Assembly (NCBI GenBank): GCA_030762935.1
Contig: CM060896.1
Span: forward strand, 14,807,527-14,871,526
Length of the DNA: 64,000 bases
Reading direction: 5' to 3'
From: Hymenopus coronatus
Taxonomy: Eukaryota; Arthropoda; Insecta; Mantodea; Hymenopodidae
The notes under the pieces were generated by a model. The model saw only the letters and a program-made list of their open reading frames with translations. It did no database searches and was not told where the DNA came from. A program made the position numbers and the translations under genes. Below, piece by piece: positions 34,190 through 47,324 of this stretch. Numbering within the stretch: the stretch's first letter is position 1; every line of letters begins with the position of its first letter.

Positions 34190-35110
34190 TAGCTGCGTTA
34201 TGTTTATCCAGGGACCATGCGTCGTCAATCTCAAATTACTTATATCAGTCATGTGCACAATCTCGCAAATTATTTTGGTGTAGTTCATTACCAGCCTGTA
34301 TATATATTCGGTTTTGCAAAGAGCACATACATTAATATTGCAGAGCTCTATGCCCTATACTGAGCCATTCTCTATGCTCACTGTTGCAATTCTGTGGCAT
34401 TTTTGCCAGAGCATGATAACTCCAAAAATGGATTTTTTGTGCTAAGGCAGTAGTGATATAAAAGAAACAAGCCTGTATCATATTCTGACCAAATGCCTCA
34501 GAATTTAGGTGACTTCCTTATTATGAGTGGATTCCCTTAGTCATGTGTTTACCGCAAGAGCTGTACAACTACCATCCTATCGTGCATGTTCAGGAAGCCC
34601 TCACAATTTACATGCTTCTGGCATTAATGCGGAGTGAACATGGATTCCTAGTCATGTTGGTTTGCCAGGGTATGAACTGGCAGATTTGGCAGCAAAGACA
34701 ACACAGAGCCCTATGTGTAATTGCTCAAGACTTTCAGCTTGTGCAGAGAGTGATAGTTTCATGTTGGCATGAAGAGTGGTCAGCTCTGCATGGAAAGAAC
34801 CTAAGAGCCATCAAGGAATATCCAATAAACTGGGTAACTTTCTCCCATATATCTCTTCCTGAGGAAATGATTTTGGTTCACTTGCGCATTGGCCACTGCA
34901 TTTTTACGCACAGAGAACCTGCTCCTGTCTGTCCATTCTGCATAGCTACATTGTCAGTCTGACTGCGCTGCCATACCCTGTCAGGGTAATGAAAAAGCTG
35001 CGCAGAATGCTGTGGGCACAACTGTTGCCAATTACAGCAGTCCATGTGACATCAGATGTGCATGACGAGGTTTTGTCAGCAGAGAGAGAGAGAGAGAGCC
35101 AGAGAGGGCA
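34190..35110 (+). pseudogene. I/R1-type LINE remnant with RNase H segment
   Basis: Translated blocks include 'NIAELYALY' (RNase H, near 34330-34365) and 'IPSHVGLPGYELADLAAKT' (near 34645-34700, the S-H-V-G-x-x-G-N-E/L-A-D block). 'VSCWHEEWSALHGKNLR' and 'LRIGHCIFTHREPAPVCPF' follow. The last two parallel the copy at 30634, so the two are one family. Frameshifts and stops occur throughout and the cysteine knuckle is incomplete. A (GA)n stretch at about 35083-35097 ends the recognisable part. Confidence 0.75.
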
Positions 35111-35949
35111 TTGCAAGCAACATTAAGTGATCAGAAACATCATGGTGTACCGTTTGTTGTAAGAATATATAATTTGAGAACTATTAACAGTAATGTGAGG
35201 ACCTAAGTTCTCCTCTGGTAAGTCTCTAGAAGACAGGCTAGGGAGATGTTTACAGTTTTGTAATAGTGATGGTAAACTGCCCCTCCATCTCCACCTTTCC
35301 AACCATTTCTGAATGGCAGTTAGCTAAGGTAGGAGAAGAGGAAGCAGTTGGAGGCAGACCGAAATGTGGTAAATTTTTAATTATCTTGACTATTTTGTTC
35401 ATAACACATGATCGTAGGAAGTGGCCAACCCAGTACATTGGCATGTAAAATTCCAACCATTCGGAGCTCATTATCTCTGCATTTTAATCATTTTTTTTTT
35501 TTTTTTTATCATACCCACTTGCAATTGTTTTTCTATATTTATCACACCCAGGTGCATTTGTTTTCTCTCTGGACTAATGTTCGTCTCATAATAATAGTAT
35601 CTGATATTCCCATAAATAATAGCGGAAGTTCCAAAATGTTTTGTAATCATGGACTGTATAGAATTATTGTTATTCCAATTGGCTTTACTAAGCCTCTTGT
35701 CTTCAACATTTTATTATACGTCACAATAATATAATGTAGCAATACCAAGAGATCTGAAATGTATGATACGGACATCAAGTTCCAGTGATTTCGGTACAAA
35801 TATACGTCAAGACAAATGGAATATTATTCTTTGTGTCCGTATAGCTAATCATTGTTATTTTATTCACAAAATAGTATTATTAAATACAACTTGAGATATG
35901 TTTCTTGATAAAAGTTGGAGCTTGCATTATATTACTTTGATACACTAGA
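35111..35949. other. Unexplained 840-bp stretch splitting a LINE
   Basis: It lies between LINE parts that are adjacent in the sister copy. No terminal repeats or open frame of note were found; a T-run is at about 35490-35508. It could be an insertion, a rearrangement or independent fragments. Confidence 0.35.
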
Positions 35950-36085
35950 GTATGCTTCTCTAGCACGAATACGAGCAACTCTGCAATTGCCAGCTAGTCT
36001 TCCAGAGGTCCTGGCTGCTGTTACCAGAGTGGCAGACAAGATTTTTAAATTTTTATCAAAAATAACTATAATTACAACAGCAGGC
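35950..36085 (+). pseudogene. LINE C-terminal remnant, same family as 30634
   Basis: A frame gives ARIRATLQLPASLPEVLAAV and 'KIFKFLSKIT'. The copy at 30634 reads A-H-I-R-E-S-L-Q-L-P and K-I-F-T-F-L-S-K-I-T at the same place. It probably continues the remnant at 34190-35110. Confidence 0.65.
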
Positions 36086-36427
36086 TTGTGTTAAATGTGA
36101 CAAGCTAAGGTAGCACACTTTCTTCTTTTATCCTGGTGTAAAGTATTCCTATTGTATCTTTTAAAGTTAATACTTGGGTAAGGTTAGAGAGAAAGGGATA
36201 AGAATGAGCAGCAAGAAGATGGAAGAGGAAAAGACATTAGAAAATTGAAAAAAAAGGAGGGGGGAAATAATAGCATGATGTAGGGCAAGGTCTATTATAC
36301 ATATATAAACCTGTTGTGTTAAGGGTATGGTGGACTAAGGGAAAAAATAAAAATAGCAAGTTTAGGCAAGGTATAAGGAAACTCTAAGAATATATGTATA
36401 GTATTATGGTTAATAAAGATTTATATG

Positions 36428-37688
36428 AAGGACATTCAATAAGTAATGCAACATATTTTTTTTTTTCTTAAAGTATGTTGTCTTAATTCAGGATTCAAAT
36501 ACATTGTGTTATTCCCCAATGTTTTGGCTACAAAACCCTATTTTTCAACATAATCCCTGTTTCAATTCTATGGCCTTACACCACCTTGATGGGAGGGCCC
36601 ATATGCCTACATGGTACCATTCTACTGGTCTATGTCAGAGCCAACGTCTTGCTGTATCAATAACTTCCATATCATCCACTTAGTGCATCCTTCATTGGGT
36701 CAAACAGGTTGCAGTCTGAATGCGTGAGATCCGGCCTATAGGGTGGACGAGGAAGTTTTGTGAGCTCCTCTCAGGTGCGCAAACTTGTGTTCTGCATTAT
36801 CATGTAGAATGAGAAGTTCAGTTGTATTTTTATGGCTACGAACATGCGAAGTCATTTTTTCAACTTTCTTAGAGTAGCACAGTACACTTTAGAGTTGATT
36901 GTTTCAATGAGAGAGGACATTGAACAGAATAACCCCTCCAGAGTCCCAGAAAACCGTAGCCATGACTTTAGCAGCTGAGGGTACGGCTTTGAACTTTTTC
37001 TTCGGAGCAGAGTTGGTGTGTTGCCACTCCATGGATTTTGTTTTGGGCTCAAAATGATGAACCCACGTTTCATCGCACGTGACAATATTTAACAAAAAAT
37101 TGTCACCCTCAGCCACATAACAAGCAAGCAGTTCCGTGCAAATGGTCGTTCTGTAATCTTTATGGACATCAGTTAGGCATCAAGGAACCCAGCAAGAACA
37201 AACCTTTGAGTACTCCAACTGGTGAACAAGTGTGCCAGCACTACCAAGAGAAACACCAAGTTGAGCAGCGAGGTGATTGATTGTGAACCTCGAATAAGAG
37301 AGTATGCATGTTCCAACGTTGCAGGAGTCACGTGGGAGATCAGACAGGTTTGCTGCACCTTGTTGTGATGATGAAAAACACCTCGCCCAATGACTCACCA
37401 TGCTTTTGTCCACTGCCAGATCTCCGTACACATTCTGCAAGTGCCTATAAGTACCTTGATGCACTGGTTTTCTGCCAAAAGAAACTCAATAACTGCTCTC
37501 TGCTGGGAACGCACCTCTGTCACACTTGCCATTTTGAAGGCTAGTTATAGCGCTGCCACCTATTGGAAATTAATGAAACTGTATGAGGTGAAGCAGGAAT
37601 ATTTAAAGATGTCCTACAAAATATTTCAATTTTTTTCAACCAAAATGGGCTGAAAAAAAATGTGTTGCATTACTTATTGAACGTCCTT
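36428..37688 (-). mobile_element. mariner element, full length but inactive
   Basis: The ends match as AAGGACATTCAATAAGTAAT (from 36428) and the complement of 'attacttattgaacgtcctt' (to 37688), with one mismatch in about 26 bp. At 1.26 kb it has the typical mariner length. It lies antisense in the second intron of the PHLDB gene. A second copy of the family is at 61582. Confidence 0.85.
36690..37532 (-). pseudogene. mariner transposase, broken
   Basis: The start near 37532 reads MASVTEVRSQQRAVIEFLLA. After a shift it continues 'TYRHLQNVYGDLAVDKSMVS', 'RFTINHLAAQLGVSLGSAG' (DNA-binding half), then TCDETWVHHFEP (first catalytic D), 'FKAVPSAAKVMATVFWDSGG' and ILHDNAEHKFA (second D). The third-D region is reduced to 'AGSHAFRLQPV', so the final aspartate is not recognisable. 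At least two frameshifts and several stops are present. Confidence 0.85.
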
Positions 37689-37727
37689 TGCATCATATCA
37701 CTTAAAGTTATTGTGTCACTTTGCAGA

Positions 37728-37878
37728 CTACCATATTAGCTCAGGTGTTTCATGAGCTCGTGTGATTTGCTGCTGTTTATGTTTCCGTCTGTGGTAATGA
37801 TAACACATTTACTAAGTAAAAGTATAAGCTTTACATAGTTATCCTAATGTTTAATTTTGATTGTGAATGGCCCCTTAC
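37728..37878 (+). repeat. Dispersed repeat shared with 30329-30485
   Basis: Contains 'catattagctcaggtgtttc', 'ctgctgtttatgtttcc' and, at its end (37856-37878), TTTGATTGTGAATGGCCCC followed by TTAC. The last word also occurs at 33091-33113, upstream of the other PH-domain exon. Confidence 0.65.
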
Positions 37879-37915
37879 TCTCTATTTCTATGTGTCAGCT
37901 GAGACATGACTGTGA

Positions 37916-38131
<216 letters not shown>

Positions 38132-38735
38132 ATTTCTCAATGAAGGGAAGATTATGGAAAATTGACACAGACACAGACTGTGCAACTGTGTATAATGTGT
38201 ATTTATTTCTCTAGTATAAAGTGAAACTGTGCAATGTGAGAAAGCCCTGACACTATTATGGGTGCTCTGATAATATCAGAAGGCAGTGTAATATCTTGCC
38301 TTTACTTTAAATTATACATAAGCTTTCAGCACGTTTTTTTAAAACTGAAAGAAATGTGGTATAAAAGTGTGTTCACATATGTAATCTATGTGATGATAGA
38401 ATTTGCAGCTTCTAATTTAATCAGTAAAATTTGTTCATATTGGAGAGCATAAATGATATATACACTTTATTTTTACAATAATTTTGGAGGAAAGTATTAT
38501 AATCCCAGATAATGCTGGTGAAACTTTCATTTTAACATTTTATCTACTTACATTGTTAAATGAGGGGATTGTATCTACGTTTTGAGTACATGCAAAGCGA
38601 AAGCCCTGTTGATATGTGTATAAATTTGAGATGCATAAAAACTACTGTACACACAATTTAAAAATGGAGTTTCATTAACTCGTTGCTACCAGAAGATGTG
38701 GTTATATTGTCAATAAAGCTCACTTTTTTAAGTAG
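38132..38735 (+). other. Probable 3' UTR of the PHLDB-like gene
   Basis: An AT-rich non-coding stretch follows the stop. AATAAA at 38712-38717 is the first canonical polyadenylation signal and would give a UTR of about 600 nt. A second one at 39378-39383 could serve a longer form. The end is inferred, not observed. Confidence 0.55.
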
Positions 38736-39489
38736 CTGTATATTATTGTGTAACTGAACTTCAGGAATAATTTTTCTATAATAGAAAATGTGAAGGAGTT
38801 CAAATGCATTATCTTTGTTTACAACATTTATTTCAAAGGCAAAGTGAAGTTTGTAGTACATAGTACTTAAACATATCCCTAATAGTCAACATTTTATACA
38901 TTATATTTTTAATATCCTTTACTATGTAAATCATACAAGTCCCCCTATAATGTTTTTCTGTATGAAAGAATCAATTTAAAAACTTGAAAATACACCTAAT
39001 CATTGGTGCCGAAGCTATACTGTATCTACGAATCATACCTTTGTATTCCTATGTTCCATTAAAACATTTTAGAACTAGCATCAAGAAAAGGCAGAACTAT
39101 ATTTCATCTCCATGGAACCATGATACTTAATCCATTATAAGTATGTTCCATTACATGTTTATGCCGAATATTATCAATACACTTAGAGTATGTACTTCAG
39201 TGAATTCCCTTCCCTTTGTCTACAACAAGAGCGTTCTTATTTCAGTGGGAGTATTGACATAATTGGGTAGTCTGAGGCTTGATCTTAGAGTTTCTTTTAG
39301 GTTACTACTTGTGAAACAAATTCTGCTAAAATATTTGTTGAATCCAGTATATTTTCAGAGTGAACAATTAAAGAATGAATAAATTTGTAAAACGTTCTGT
39401 GATGCTGGTCTTTATATAGTTTACAACAAACTATGTTGTTATGCTTAATCCTGACATGGATTGAGCAGTTGAATTCACAGCACAATAGA
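38736..39489. other. Downstream DNA or extended 3' UTR
   Basis: AT-rich with no repeat or open frame of note. ATTAAA near 39057 and AATAAA at 39378 are possible alternative polyadenylation signals. Confidence 0.4.
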
Positions 39490-40512
39490 AAAACAAATCT
39501 GATGTTTTCCATTTACATGACTCTCTCTATCTGTTCTGCAAACAACTATTCATACAAAAGTTCATTCTTCTATGTTATTCACGCTAATTGAGATAAAAAT
39601 AAGAAGAAAAAAAAAGGTCTTATAGCTTTGTTATAAGTATAAGGGAAATAAGAGAATACCCTAGGCTAAAGCAACAGTCAAATCTTTTAAAAGTTGTTGC
39701 TATGTGACTGAAATTTAATTAAAACAAAAGAAAGAGGAATGACAAATTCCCATTTGAGAAAAGTTTTAAGTATTTTAAAATTGAAACCAATAACAAGGAG
39801 TGTCTTGGAAATGGTTAACTTCAAAAAAGAAATATATGACATAAATTGTGTGTTTTAACAAGATCTACATTTCTCTTACCAGTTAAACAAGTCATTCAGA
39901 ATGAAGAGGTCCTCAGAGACTATTCTCAGAAAATTCAACATTTATACATTTTATTTGTTAACTAAATGATATCAGTACTTTTAATAAAGTACTTAAATAC
40001 TTTGAATAAAAATAAGTAATAAGAATTGTCTGAACTTTTTCTACATACAGGGTAGGGTGGTAAGATTTTTTTGATCTTCTTGCCACATTCTTGGAATATG
40101 TTGAACTTAAATATCAAGTTTGGTAATTAACACTCTTTTCATTTTTGAATCATCATGTTCACACATGCGCTCTGTGCCTCTCACCAGGTTGGTCTGGGTA
40201 TCAGTCCCAGGCAAACTTATGTGGGATTTGTGTTGAACAAAGCAGCACAGGGATGCTTTTCTCCGGGTTCTCCAGTTTCCCCTGCCATCACATTCCACCT
40301 CTGCTCCATCTTCATTCCATGTATCATCACTGTCATCGCTTCCTGTGCCATATGTAGTAAAAGTGGGCATTAAACACTATTAAAAACACACACAAACTTT
40401 TCTAGAAATTTTGTTTTTTGATACAGGGGACCGTAAAAAATGTATTTCCAGTGAAATTTTGGTATCAAATTTTTGGGTGGAATGCAATACTTCTCTACCT
40501 ATGTACTAAGTA
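39490..40512 (-). repeat. R1 repeat copy, minus strand, with SINE-C insert
   Basis: It begins 'caaatctgatgttttccatt' and ends 'cttctctacctatgtactaag'. A SINE-C fragment occupies the usual microsatellite position (40165-40375), followed by a short 'acacacacaaac' run. Confidence 0.8.
40165..40375 (+). repeat. SINE-C fragment
   Basis: A decayed B-box 'gtatcagtccc' is followed by the SINE-C body 'gggatttgtgttgaacaaag' and 'ttttctccgggttctccagt'. It matches the copy at 10337. The open frames over it are shadows. Confidence 0.75.
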
Positions 40513-40883
40513 GAGAAACTAATGAAAACTGTCACCCTTATGATCCATACCATGCTACACTGGAAGCCAAGTCTAGATTCTGAATATGCCTGCGAGCATT
40601 ATAGTAGCGTCACTTGGAAGGAATCAGCTGCTTAGCAATACCTAGTAAACCCCTCCCTGTTCCAGCATGTGCGAGTCTGGTGTTATCCAGATATAAGTTG
40701 CTGCAGGAGCATACAAGCAACTTTTTGTTGATTTTTTAGACCCTGTTTTCTTTCTATTTACATTCAATATATAAACATTTAATTTATCTGTATTTATTTT
40801 GGGTAACCTGAGACTCTCAGACACCTCCTCAGCTTCACCATTGCTAATCATCCCAAATTGTGCCACATACTGCTTTATTATTA

Positions 40884-41168
40884 TAGTGATTGAATGATGT
40901 TCACCGAGGCTAACTTCATATACCCAAGGTCGTGGGTTCAACCACGGCAGAGGACGATGGATTTTTTCAGGCATAAAAATTCTTAGCATGGCTTCCTTTG
41001 GAAGGGAAGTAAAATCGTTGGTCCCGTGTCGTAGATTTGCAGCACATAAAAAAACCTCAAGCCTGATAGAGAGGCCTCTGAGCAAAATTAAGCGGTCTTT
41101 CATGCCCAGTATAGAATGGGACACAGTTAAAGAGCATCCATTAAATAAAACTCCATTTACATTTTTTT
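40884..41168 (+). repeat. SINE-B, long copy
   Basis: The head has a B-box-like 'gtgggttcaaccacgg', then 'gaggacgatggatttt', 'cttagcatggcttcc', 'ggtcccgtgtcgtag', 'ggcctctgagcaaaattaag' and the 'tctttcatgcccag' 3' part. It matches 58515-58800. The 178-codon minus-strand frame across it is non-coding in origin. Confidence 0.8.
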
Positions 41169-41539
41169 CAAATTTCAAGGTTTAAATCTCTTAGCAATTA
41201 ATAAGGAAAATCTGAAACAATCAGAAAAACCATCTTGAATCAATTTTGCTAATTGATGTTAAAAATAATTTTAATATTTTATTTATTAGCATTATATTAA
41301 AACTCTTGTATTTCATCAACCTTTTAAATGACTTGTTAGGTGATATCTTATTAATGTCAAAGAGAACTGTGGGCAGCAAATTTTCAGAAGGCGATGATTA
41401 ATTATGCAGTTTTTGTATGTGCTCTGATGTACTTTTATTTATACATCCCAGCAACTTGACCTACAAGTGACTTGTAAATGAACTGTTCATTCACTAGTAT
41501 GTTGACTTGCAATAGTTACTGAGAATTCTGCTAGATGCC
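41169..41539. other. AT-rich spacer, nothing seen
   Basis: No recognisable feature between SINE-B and the Jockey-like remnant. Confidence 0.4.
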
Positions 41540-43540
41540 ACTACTGATCAGCTGTTCTTGTAGGTAACAAACCCCACATCTGACCACATCCCAGTTATAA
41601 TAATCATTAATCACAATATAAATAAACTGCCATATTTCAACTACTGTTATCTATCACAAACTGGGCAGTCTTCAAAGGTTATCTAAATGCTTCTCTGCAA
41701 GGAAATCCAAAATTACATCACTGGAAGAACTCAATGTGGAGGCAGAAATAACTACCAATACAATAACAGCTGCAATAAAATCATCTACAACAGTAATATC
41801 TTTAGTTCAGCATGCACCTCTTCCGAATAGAATTATGCAAATGATAAGGGAAAAGAAGAAAGCCAGAAACATGTGGCAAAGTTCACGCCTTACAGAATAT
41901 AAGCAGGAGTTCAACAGATTAAATAATCAAGTTCACAAAGTACTCACACATTTCCTCTGCAAATTAGACAAAGATATAAAGGTAGCTTATACCTCTTCGA
42001 ACATACGGAAAATCACAACTAAACCGCGCATCAACAACAGATGTAAGCCAGCACAAACTGCAACAGGACCCATGTACATGGACGCAGAAAAATCGGCTGC
42101 AGTTGCAAAATCAGTTTAAGACTGCAAAGGAAGACCCAAAACTTTCAAACTTTTACAATGAAATAGATCATGAAGTAAAATTATTTCTTAGCAGAAATCC
42201 TACAACAAAAATACAATTAACATCCCCATTGGAAATAAAGGAATTTCGAAAAAGCTATCATCCAAAAAATTGCCTGGAAAGGGTGGAATAACTAAGCTAG
42301 CAATAAAAAATCTACCAAAAAAAGTCTGGACAAATATAGTAAAGTTCTTTAATAGTAGCTTAAAACTACACCATTTTCCAGATTGCTGAAAACATCTATT
42401 ATAATTATGATACCAAAGGTGCACAAAAATCTGGCATTTCCAGAAAATAGGTGACCAATTAGCCTTCTTTCAGCATTAGGATAACTATTGGAAAGAGTGA
42501 TTCTTTGACGTTTAGAGGAATACAATATTAGCCTAATTTCTGATCACCAAATGGCTTTTTCTCCGACTGGTAGAAGCAATTACTCAGACTTTCAACTACT
42601 GGCGACTCACATCAGCAATTTTTTTGGATGCGGCTAAAGCTTATGATTCAGTATGGCATGCCAGATTAATTCATAAGTTAATGCACGCAGGGCTTCTGAA
42701 TGCACTAGGAAGCTACTTGGATAGCAGAACCTATCAAGTAAGAGAAGGGTCATATGTTTCACCAACAGACAGCGGAATTCCTCAGGGATCAGTCATTGGA
42801 CCTGTACTATACAACATCTTCACGTCTGATATGCCTACAACAACAGCATCAAATGTTGCCCAGATGATACAGTTTTGTTTTCAACAGATATTGATCCTAC
42901 AAGAGCTGTTAGAAGATTGCGAAATGACATATTTATATGAGAACTGGGCCAGTCATTAGAAAATAAATCTTAACACTGAAAAAATACAAGCCATCTGCTT
43001 TACAAAATGTTCACTCAAAAGAATGAATACACTGAAAATCAGAAATAAGGAACTAAATTAAGTACTCAAGTTAAATACCTCGGTGTGCTATTAGATCAGC
43101 ACTTATTATGGCATAAACATGTACAACAAACAAAAGGAAAAGCAATAGCCAGGACAATCCAACTCTATCCACTACTCAAGTCAGGATGTATATCGATACA
43201 AAGGAAGCTACAACTCTTCAAAATTCTGATTCTACCAATACTGGTTTACGCGGCTCCAGCATGGGCCTTTATGGACGATTCAATTTTTATGCCACTGTAG
43301 GTTGCACAGAATCAAGTTTTAAGAATTATTGACGGTGGCGACTGGTATACCACAACTAAACAGATCCACAAGAATACATTTCATGACATATACAAGATTT
43401 CTGCCACCGTTTTCAACTGAGTCCAAATCCAACAGTACGACGACTTGGAAACTACAATGTTAATCAATACATAAGATACAGACACCAAAGACTGCCTTAA
43501 ACGACTCATTTTCCTGATTAATAACCTGCCCTAAATTTTA
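41540..43540 (+). pseudogene. Jockey-type LINE ORF2 remnant
   Basis: Blocks in order are 'TSDHIPVIII' (the S-D-H end of the endonuclease, about 41577-41606) and the connector 'KKKARNMWQSSRLTEYKQEF'. RT blocks follow: FLDAAKAYDSVWHARLIHKL (42618 on), 'GSYLDSRTYQVREGS', SGIPQGSVIGPVLYNIFTSD and an F-A-D-D-T-V-L motif near 42853-42880 in which a 1-2-nt indel shifts the frame. 'LGVLLDQHLLWHKHV' and 'ILILPILVYAAPAWA' come next. About 2 kb with many stops. The order and spacing fit a Jockey ORF2 from the endonuclease end through the RT. No 5' end, tail or duplication was identified. Confidence 0.85.
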
Positions 43541-43778
43541 GGAAGGTTTTATAAATAGCATTCAAACTGTGTATGATACCATTTATGTATAGTATGTATG
43601 TGTCAGTTCAATGCTATTATCATTGTAAGAAGCACGGGAAAAAAAATTATTATTTGCTTTAGCTAAGCAAGAGAAGCATACATTTTACCAGGATTTTACA
43701 TATAATAATTCTTGGATTGTGTTTGTTCTATGTGTTTTTTATACCTCTGTTAGAAAGTTTATAATGGTTTGCTAGCCC

Positions 43779-44024
43779 GCCTGGGGAGTGTGGTGGTAGC
43801 GTGTCTGCTTCACATTCAAAAGGTCACAAGTTTGAATCTTGCTTAGGCTGAGTTGGCCGGATAAGGTTTTTTTTCGGGGTTTTCCCTTACCCTGAGAAGA
43901 CTAATGTCGAGTAACTTTAAGCGCCATGGACCCTGATATCATTTGAGCATCATTTCACCAATTTCATTCATCGTCCGATACGACCAACCAGGTTAAAGGA
44001 TGTTAAGCTAAAAAAAAAAAAAAA
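43779..44024 (+). repeat. SINE-A, full copy with poly(A)
   Basis: The head is GCCCGCCTGGGGAGTGTGG, A-box-like 'tggtggtagcgtg', B-box-like 'acaagtttgaatc', and the body 'ttttcggggttttccctta' and 'catttgagcatcatttcacc'. It ends in an A-run at 44011-44024. It is the best complete member with those at 54909 and 61266. Confidence 0.9.
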
Positions 44025-44204
44025 TGGTTTGCTATTGTGTTCTGTTGTGTAAATATGAAAACAGCAAAGTGAAAAAGTATCCTTTCATGAATTTCCTTCT
44101 GATACTGATTTGAGAAGATATGGTTAAGGACTATTTCCTGCTAAGTTGTGTATAGTGTATGTAAAAAATGTTTTCTTGTTTTTTTGCCATCTGTCATCCT
44201 CCAT

Positions 44205-44350
44205 AGTCTAGGCTTTCTTTGGAAGGGAAGTAAAGCTGATGGTCCCAATATATGGCATGCAAAATTTCCAGTCTTTCACTTCCAATTTAGAATGGGACAT
44301 TGAGAAGCAGAGTTTCAGAGTGTCCATAAATAAACCTCAATTTCATGATG
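44205..44350 (+). repeat. SINE-B 3' fragment
   Basis: 'ggctttctttggaagggaag', 'gatggtccc' and 'cagtctttcacttccaattt' match SINE-B without its head; an internal stretch is also deleted. Confidence 0.7.
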
Positions 44351-45679
44351 CTAATTGAAAAAGTCCAGGTGCAGAGGGGCCAATTATAGAACTGGTTGTT
44401 AAAAAAAATAAGCTTACTGACTGACTTAAAAGTGAAGAAGGCAATTTAATTGCAATGCATGTGTTTTTCCCAGGTCTAGTAAAGGACTGCTTACAAAGTA
44501 TAACCCAGGTGCCAAGAGCTTTTAGAGCAGTTTAAAACTGGTACTGGACATTATTTTGGGACTAAAGTGGGCGAAAGTGTATTATTAGTTTATTTACTGA
44601 GCGAGGATGAAGCAGACCCCCCAAAAATACCTCACTTTTTGAAGCAACTCCTCCTGAAACCTTCCAGATAAACCAAGAAATGCTAGTAGCTTTTTGGAAA
44701 TTCCAACTTTATCACTTATCATTAAATGAAAAGTGCCAATGGCATAAAATCTCTAAGTAGTTAATGCTTGTAGCATATAAATAAGAGGCATGTTTCTGTT
44801 AGTACTCTTGAACTTCTTTTGCATTTCCTCTACAACCTGCTCACAACTGTATTCTGGTTAGGACAATTCAAAAACTAAAACAAGCAATCTTAGTATCAAC
44901 AACTTGGTTTGTTTCCAGCTTCTAGCATGTGTTAAACAGTCTTAACAAAAAGTACAGCAACACAGTTAACTTGTATAAATGAAACAACATTTTGTTAAAT
45001 TTAGCTCGCTGACCTTTATCATCTTTGTCACCTTATACTAAATACTTTATACTTTAGAGCATACGCCATGAATGGATAATCACAAAACTTGTTCTCTTGT
45101 TTGAAACATTGCTGTCATTATTTGCAAAGATTCACAGTCGAATAATCTGAGATGAGACTTTTAGCTTTTATATTTACCTCTGAGGAGCATTCCGGTACTA
45201 CTTCCTTTCAGTTAATTGTACATTCCTTGCAGTATCTTCTAGAAGCACCTATAATTAAAAATCCAGCCTACCTTAAGCACTTTATGAATGATTTAAGTTG
45301 GACAACCTGTACAGCAAAAAATTTAAAAACTTCTGCGTAAAAAATAAGGAAATACTTTGAGAGGTGGAAGTTCTGATGGGAGAAAAAGGTAAATAAATAT
45401 TGCTGTTGAAAATTGGTCAATTTTTTTTTCTTTCTTTCCTCTTCTTTCTTAAACATGATTATTCATTAAGCAAATCTGCATGTTTTCTCTTAGATGATAA
45501 ATGGGGTTTAAGAGCATTCAACTTGTGGGTCATAAGCACTCTTTTAGTCTTAGATTTCACTTTTACATAACATTCACTGAAAAGAGGCTATTGTCATTGA
45601 GCTACAGTTTTTTATAGTGAAAATGCATCAAAGAAATCCCCATGTCTTAGCTTTCTCTCCCTCGGTGTCTCTATTTTTG
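44351..45679. other. Intergenic AT-rich DNA, nothing seen
   Basis: No exon, RNA or repeat recognised. Confidence 0.4.
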
Positions 45680-45760
45680 GAAAAAGCTGACTTTAGGTCA
45701 TGTTGGTGTGCCAGGTGTTGCCATCACTGAGGCTACAAGACAAGAGTTCATTTAACCAAG
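45680..45760 (+). pseudogene. Possible LINE RNase H fragment
   Basis: A frame reads GHVGVPGVAITEATRQE, close in order to the S-H-V-G-x-x-G-N-E block of LINE RNase H domains such as the one at 34645. Only this block is visible, so the call is weak. Confidence 0.3.
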
Positions 45761-47324
45761 AGATATTGGCCATAGATTAATTTGTTTTCTGTGATGGGTG
45801 GCTCAAAGAAAAAATACCAAAGAGAACAAACATGGCTCCTTTTTGTAAGTGCTCTTATTTAATATTTTTTAAACACTGATATACCTATGCAAGGAATGAA
45901 ATGTTATTAGTAAATCATTGCCTATGGGAGAAAAAGCCCAGACACGAGTACTGTTTTTCAGTTTATTTTCACCAAAAATCCCAGCTTGAACTGTAACATT
46001 AATTTTGCAATGGCCCCTTGTGAGAATTAAGAGAATTTTATCCATACTAATCAAAGAAATTTGATATACATGTTTTTCTCGTTATTCCAGTATTACATAC
46101 ATGTGCATACTTGCCAATTTTAAGATATGTCTTAAGTGTACAGACCTTTTAATAGCTTTACGAGTAGATTCGAAGTGTTGCAGATTTTCATCATGGATGT
46201 GACAGCAATAAATCCTATTTAACTATGTTGCAACTTAAGATTAATACTGTATGTACCACATTGTACACAGTGCTACGAGAGACCAGAGCTTATTTTCATC
46301 ATTGTCATGACCCTCCTAGATTGAGCTACAACAAAATGCATAGCATCTAGATTTAAAATTTGATTGAACCACTGCTGAATCCTTGCACTTGACAGCTAGG
46401 AGTTAAGTTGGTACACCTGCAAATAACAAACTAAAAGCTTTACCCATTTGACTTTCTGAACCAATCGCAAACCAGCATTCCAGTCAGAGAACAGAAACAG
46501 ATCTAGATACAGCGCCATTGCAATATCTGGCTTTTTCCAACCACATGCTCAGTTTGTGAACGCCTAGCACGTGCACTGAGCTGTTCTATACAAACTATGT
46601 ATTATTTGTTGTTGTTGGTGTTTGTATGTGAGGGAACATAACAAGACTTTCACAATTGCAGTGGATAGACTTTTGGGGGAAGGTGCGACAAGGACAGATG
46701 CGGCTTCATGGAAGAAGAAAGTGAATCATGTGCACAATAATACAAAAAACACAGCAATTAAATGTAATCAAGTGAATGTGAACTACTAATGATATGTCTT
46801 GGTGACGACAATGATGATGATGATGATGATGATGATGCTTCCGAGAAGATGACAATGGACTTGGATGGGATTGAGCCATTAAAATTCCAAACTGGTTAAA
46901 ATAATGTTGTTACACCGATCTCTGATTGTAAGCAATTTTGTGCTCATTTGTTCTATATCGTAAATACGTAATGTATGCTACATATATTATAATATCACTA
47001 TTATTTTCATTAAGATCAGTAATAACGAATTGCTTTCATTATTCATCGGCATTCATTTACAGTGTACACTTTATATTTGTCTTTACACACAATACTTGTT
47101 TACTAGTTACTCTGGCAACGCCGCAAAGTCAGCATAGCCAACCTTATGCAAAACAAACCCAACTGTCAAGTGCAAGGATTCAGTAGCAGGGGTTGTCTAT
47201 TAACCAACATTAAATGAGTATAAACATTCTTATTTGCATTCTATGGCTTTGGGATACAAATTTCCAGAGCTTTGCAACAGTTTTTATTTATAATTTCATA
47301 TTTTGAAGCATAAACGAGAAGAAA
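45761..47324. other. Intergenic DNA with a (GAT)n run
   Basis: A GAT trinucleotide run lies at 46809-46836. A 'gtgtttgtatgtgagggaac' segment near 46618 is followed by short frames without homologs I know. Nothing else is supported. Confidence 0.4.

Noticed and set aside
40642..41178. 178-codon minus-strand frame
   Set aside because: It overlaps the SINE-B copy on the opposite strand and has no protein motif.
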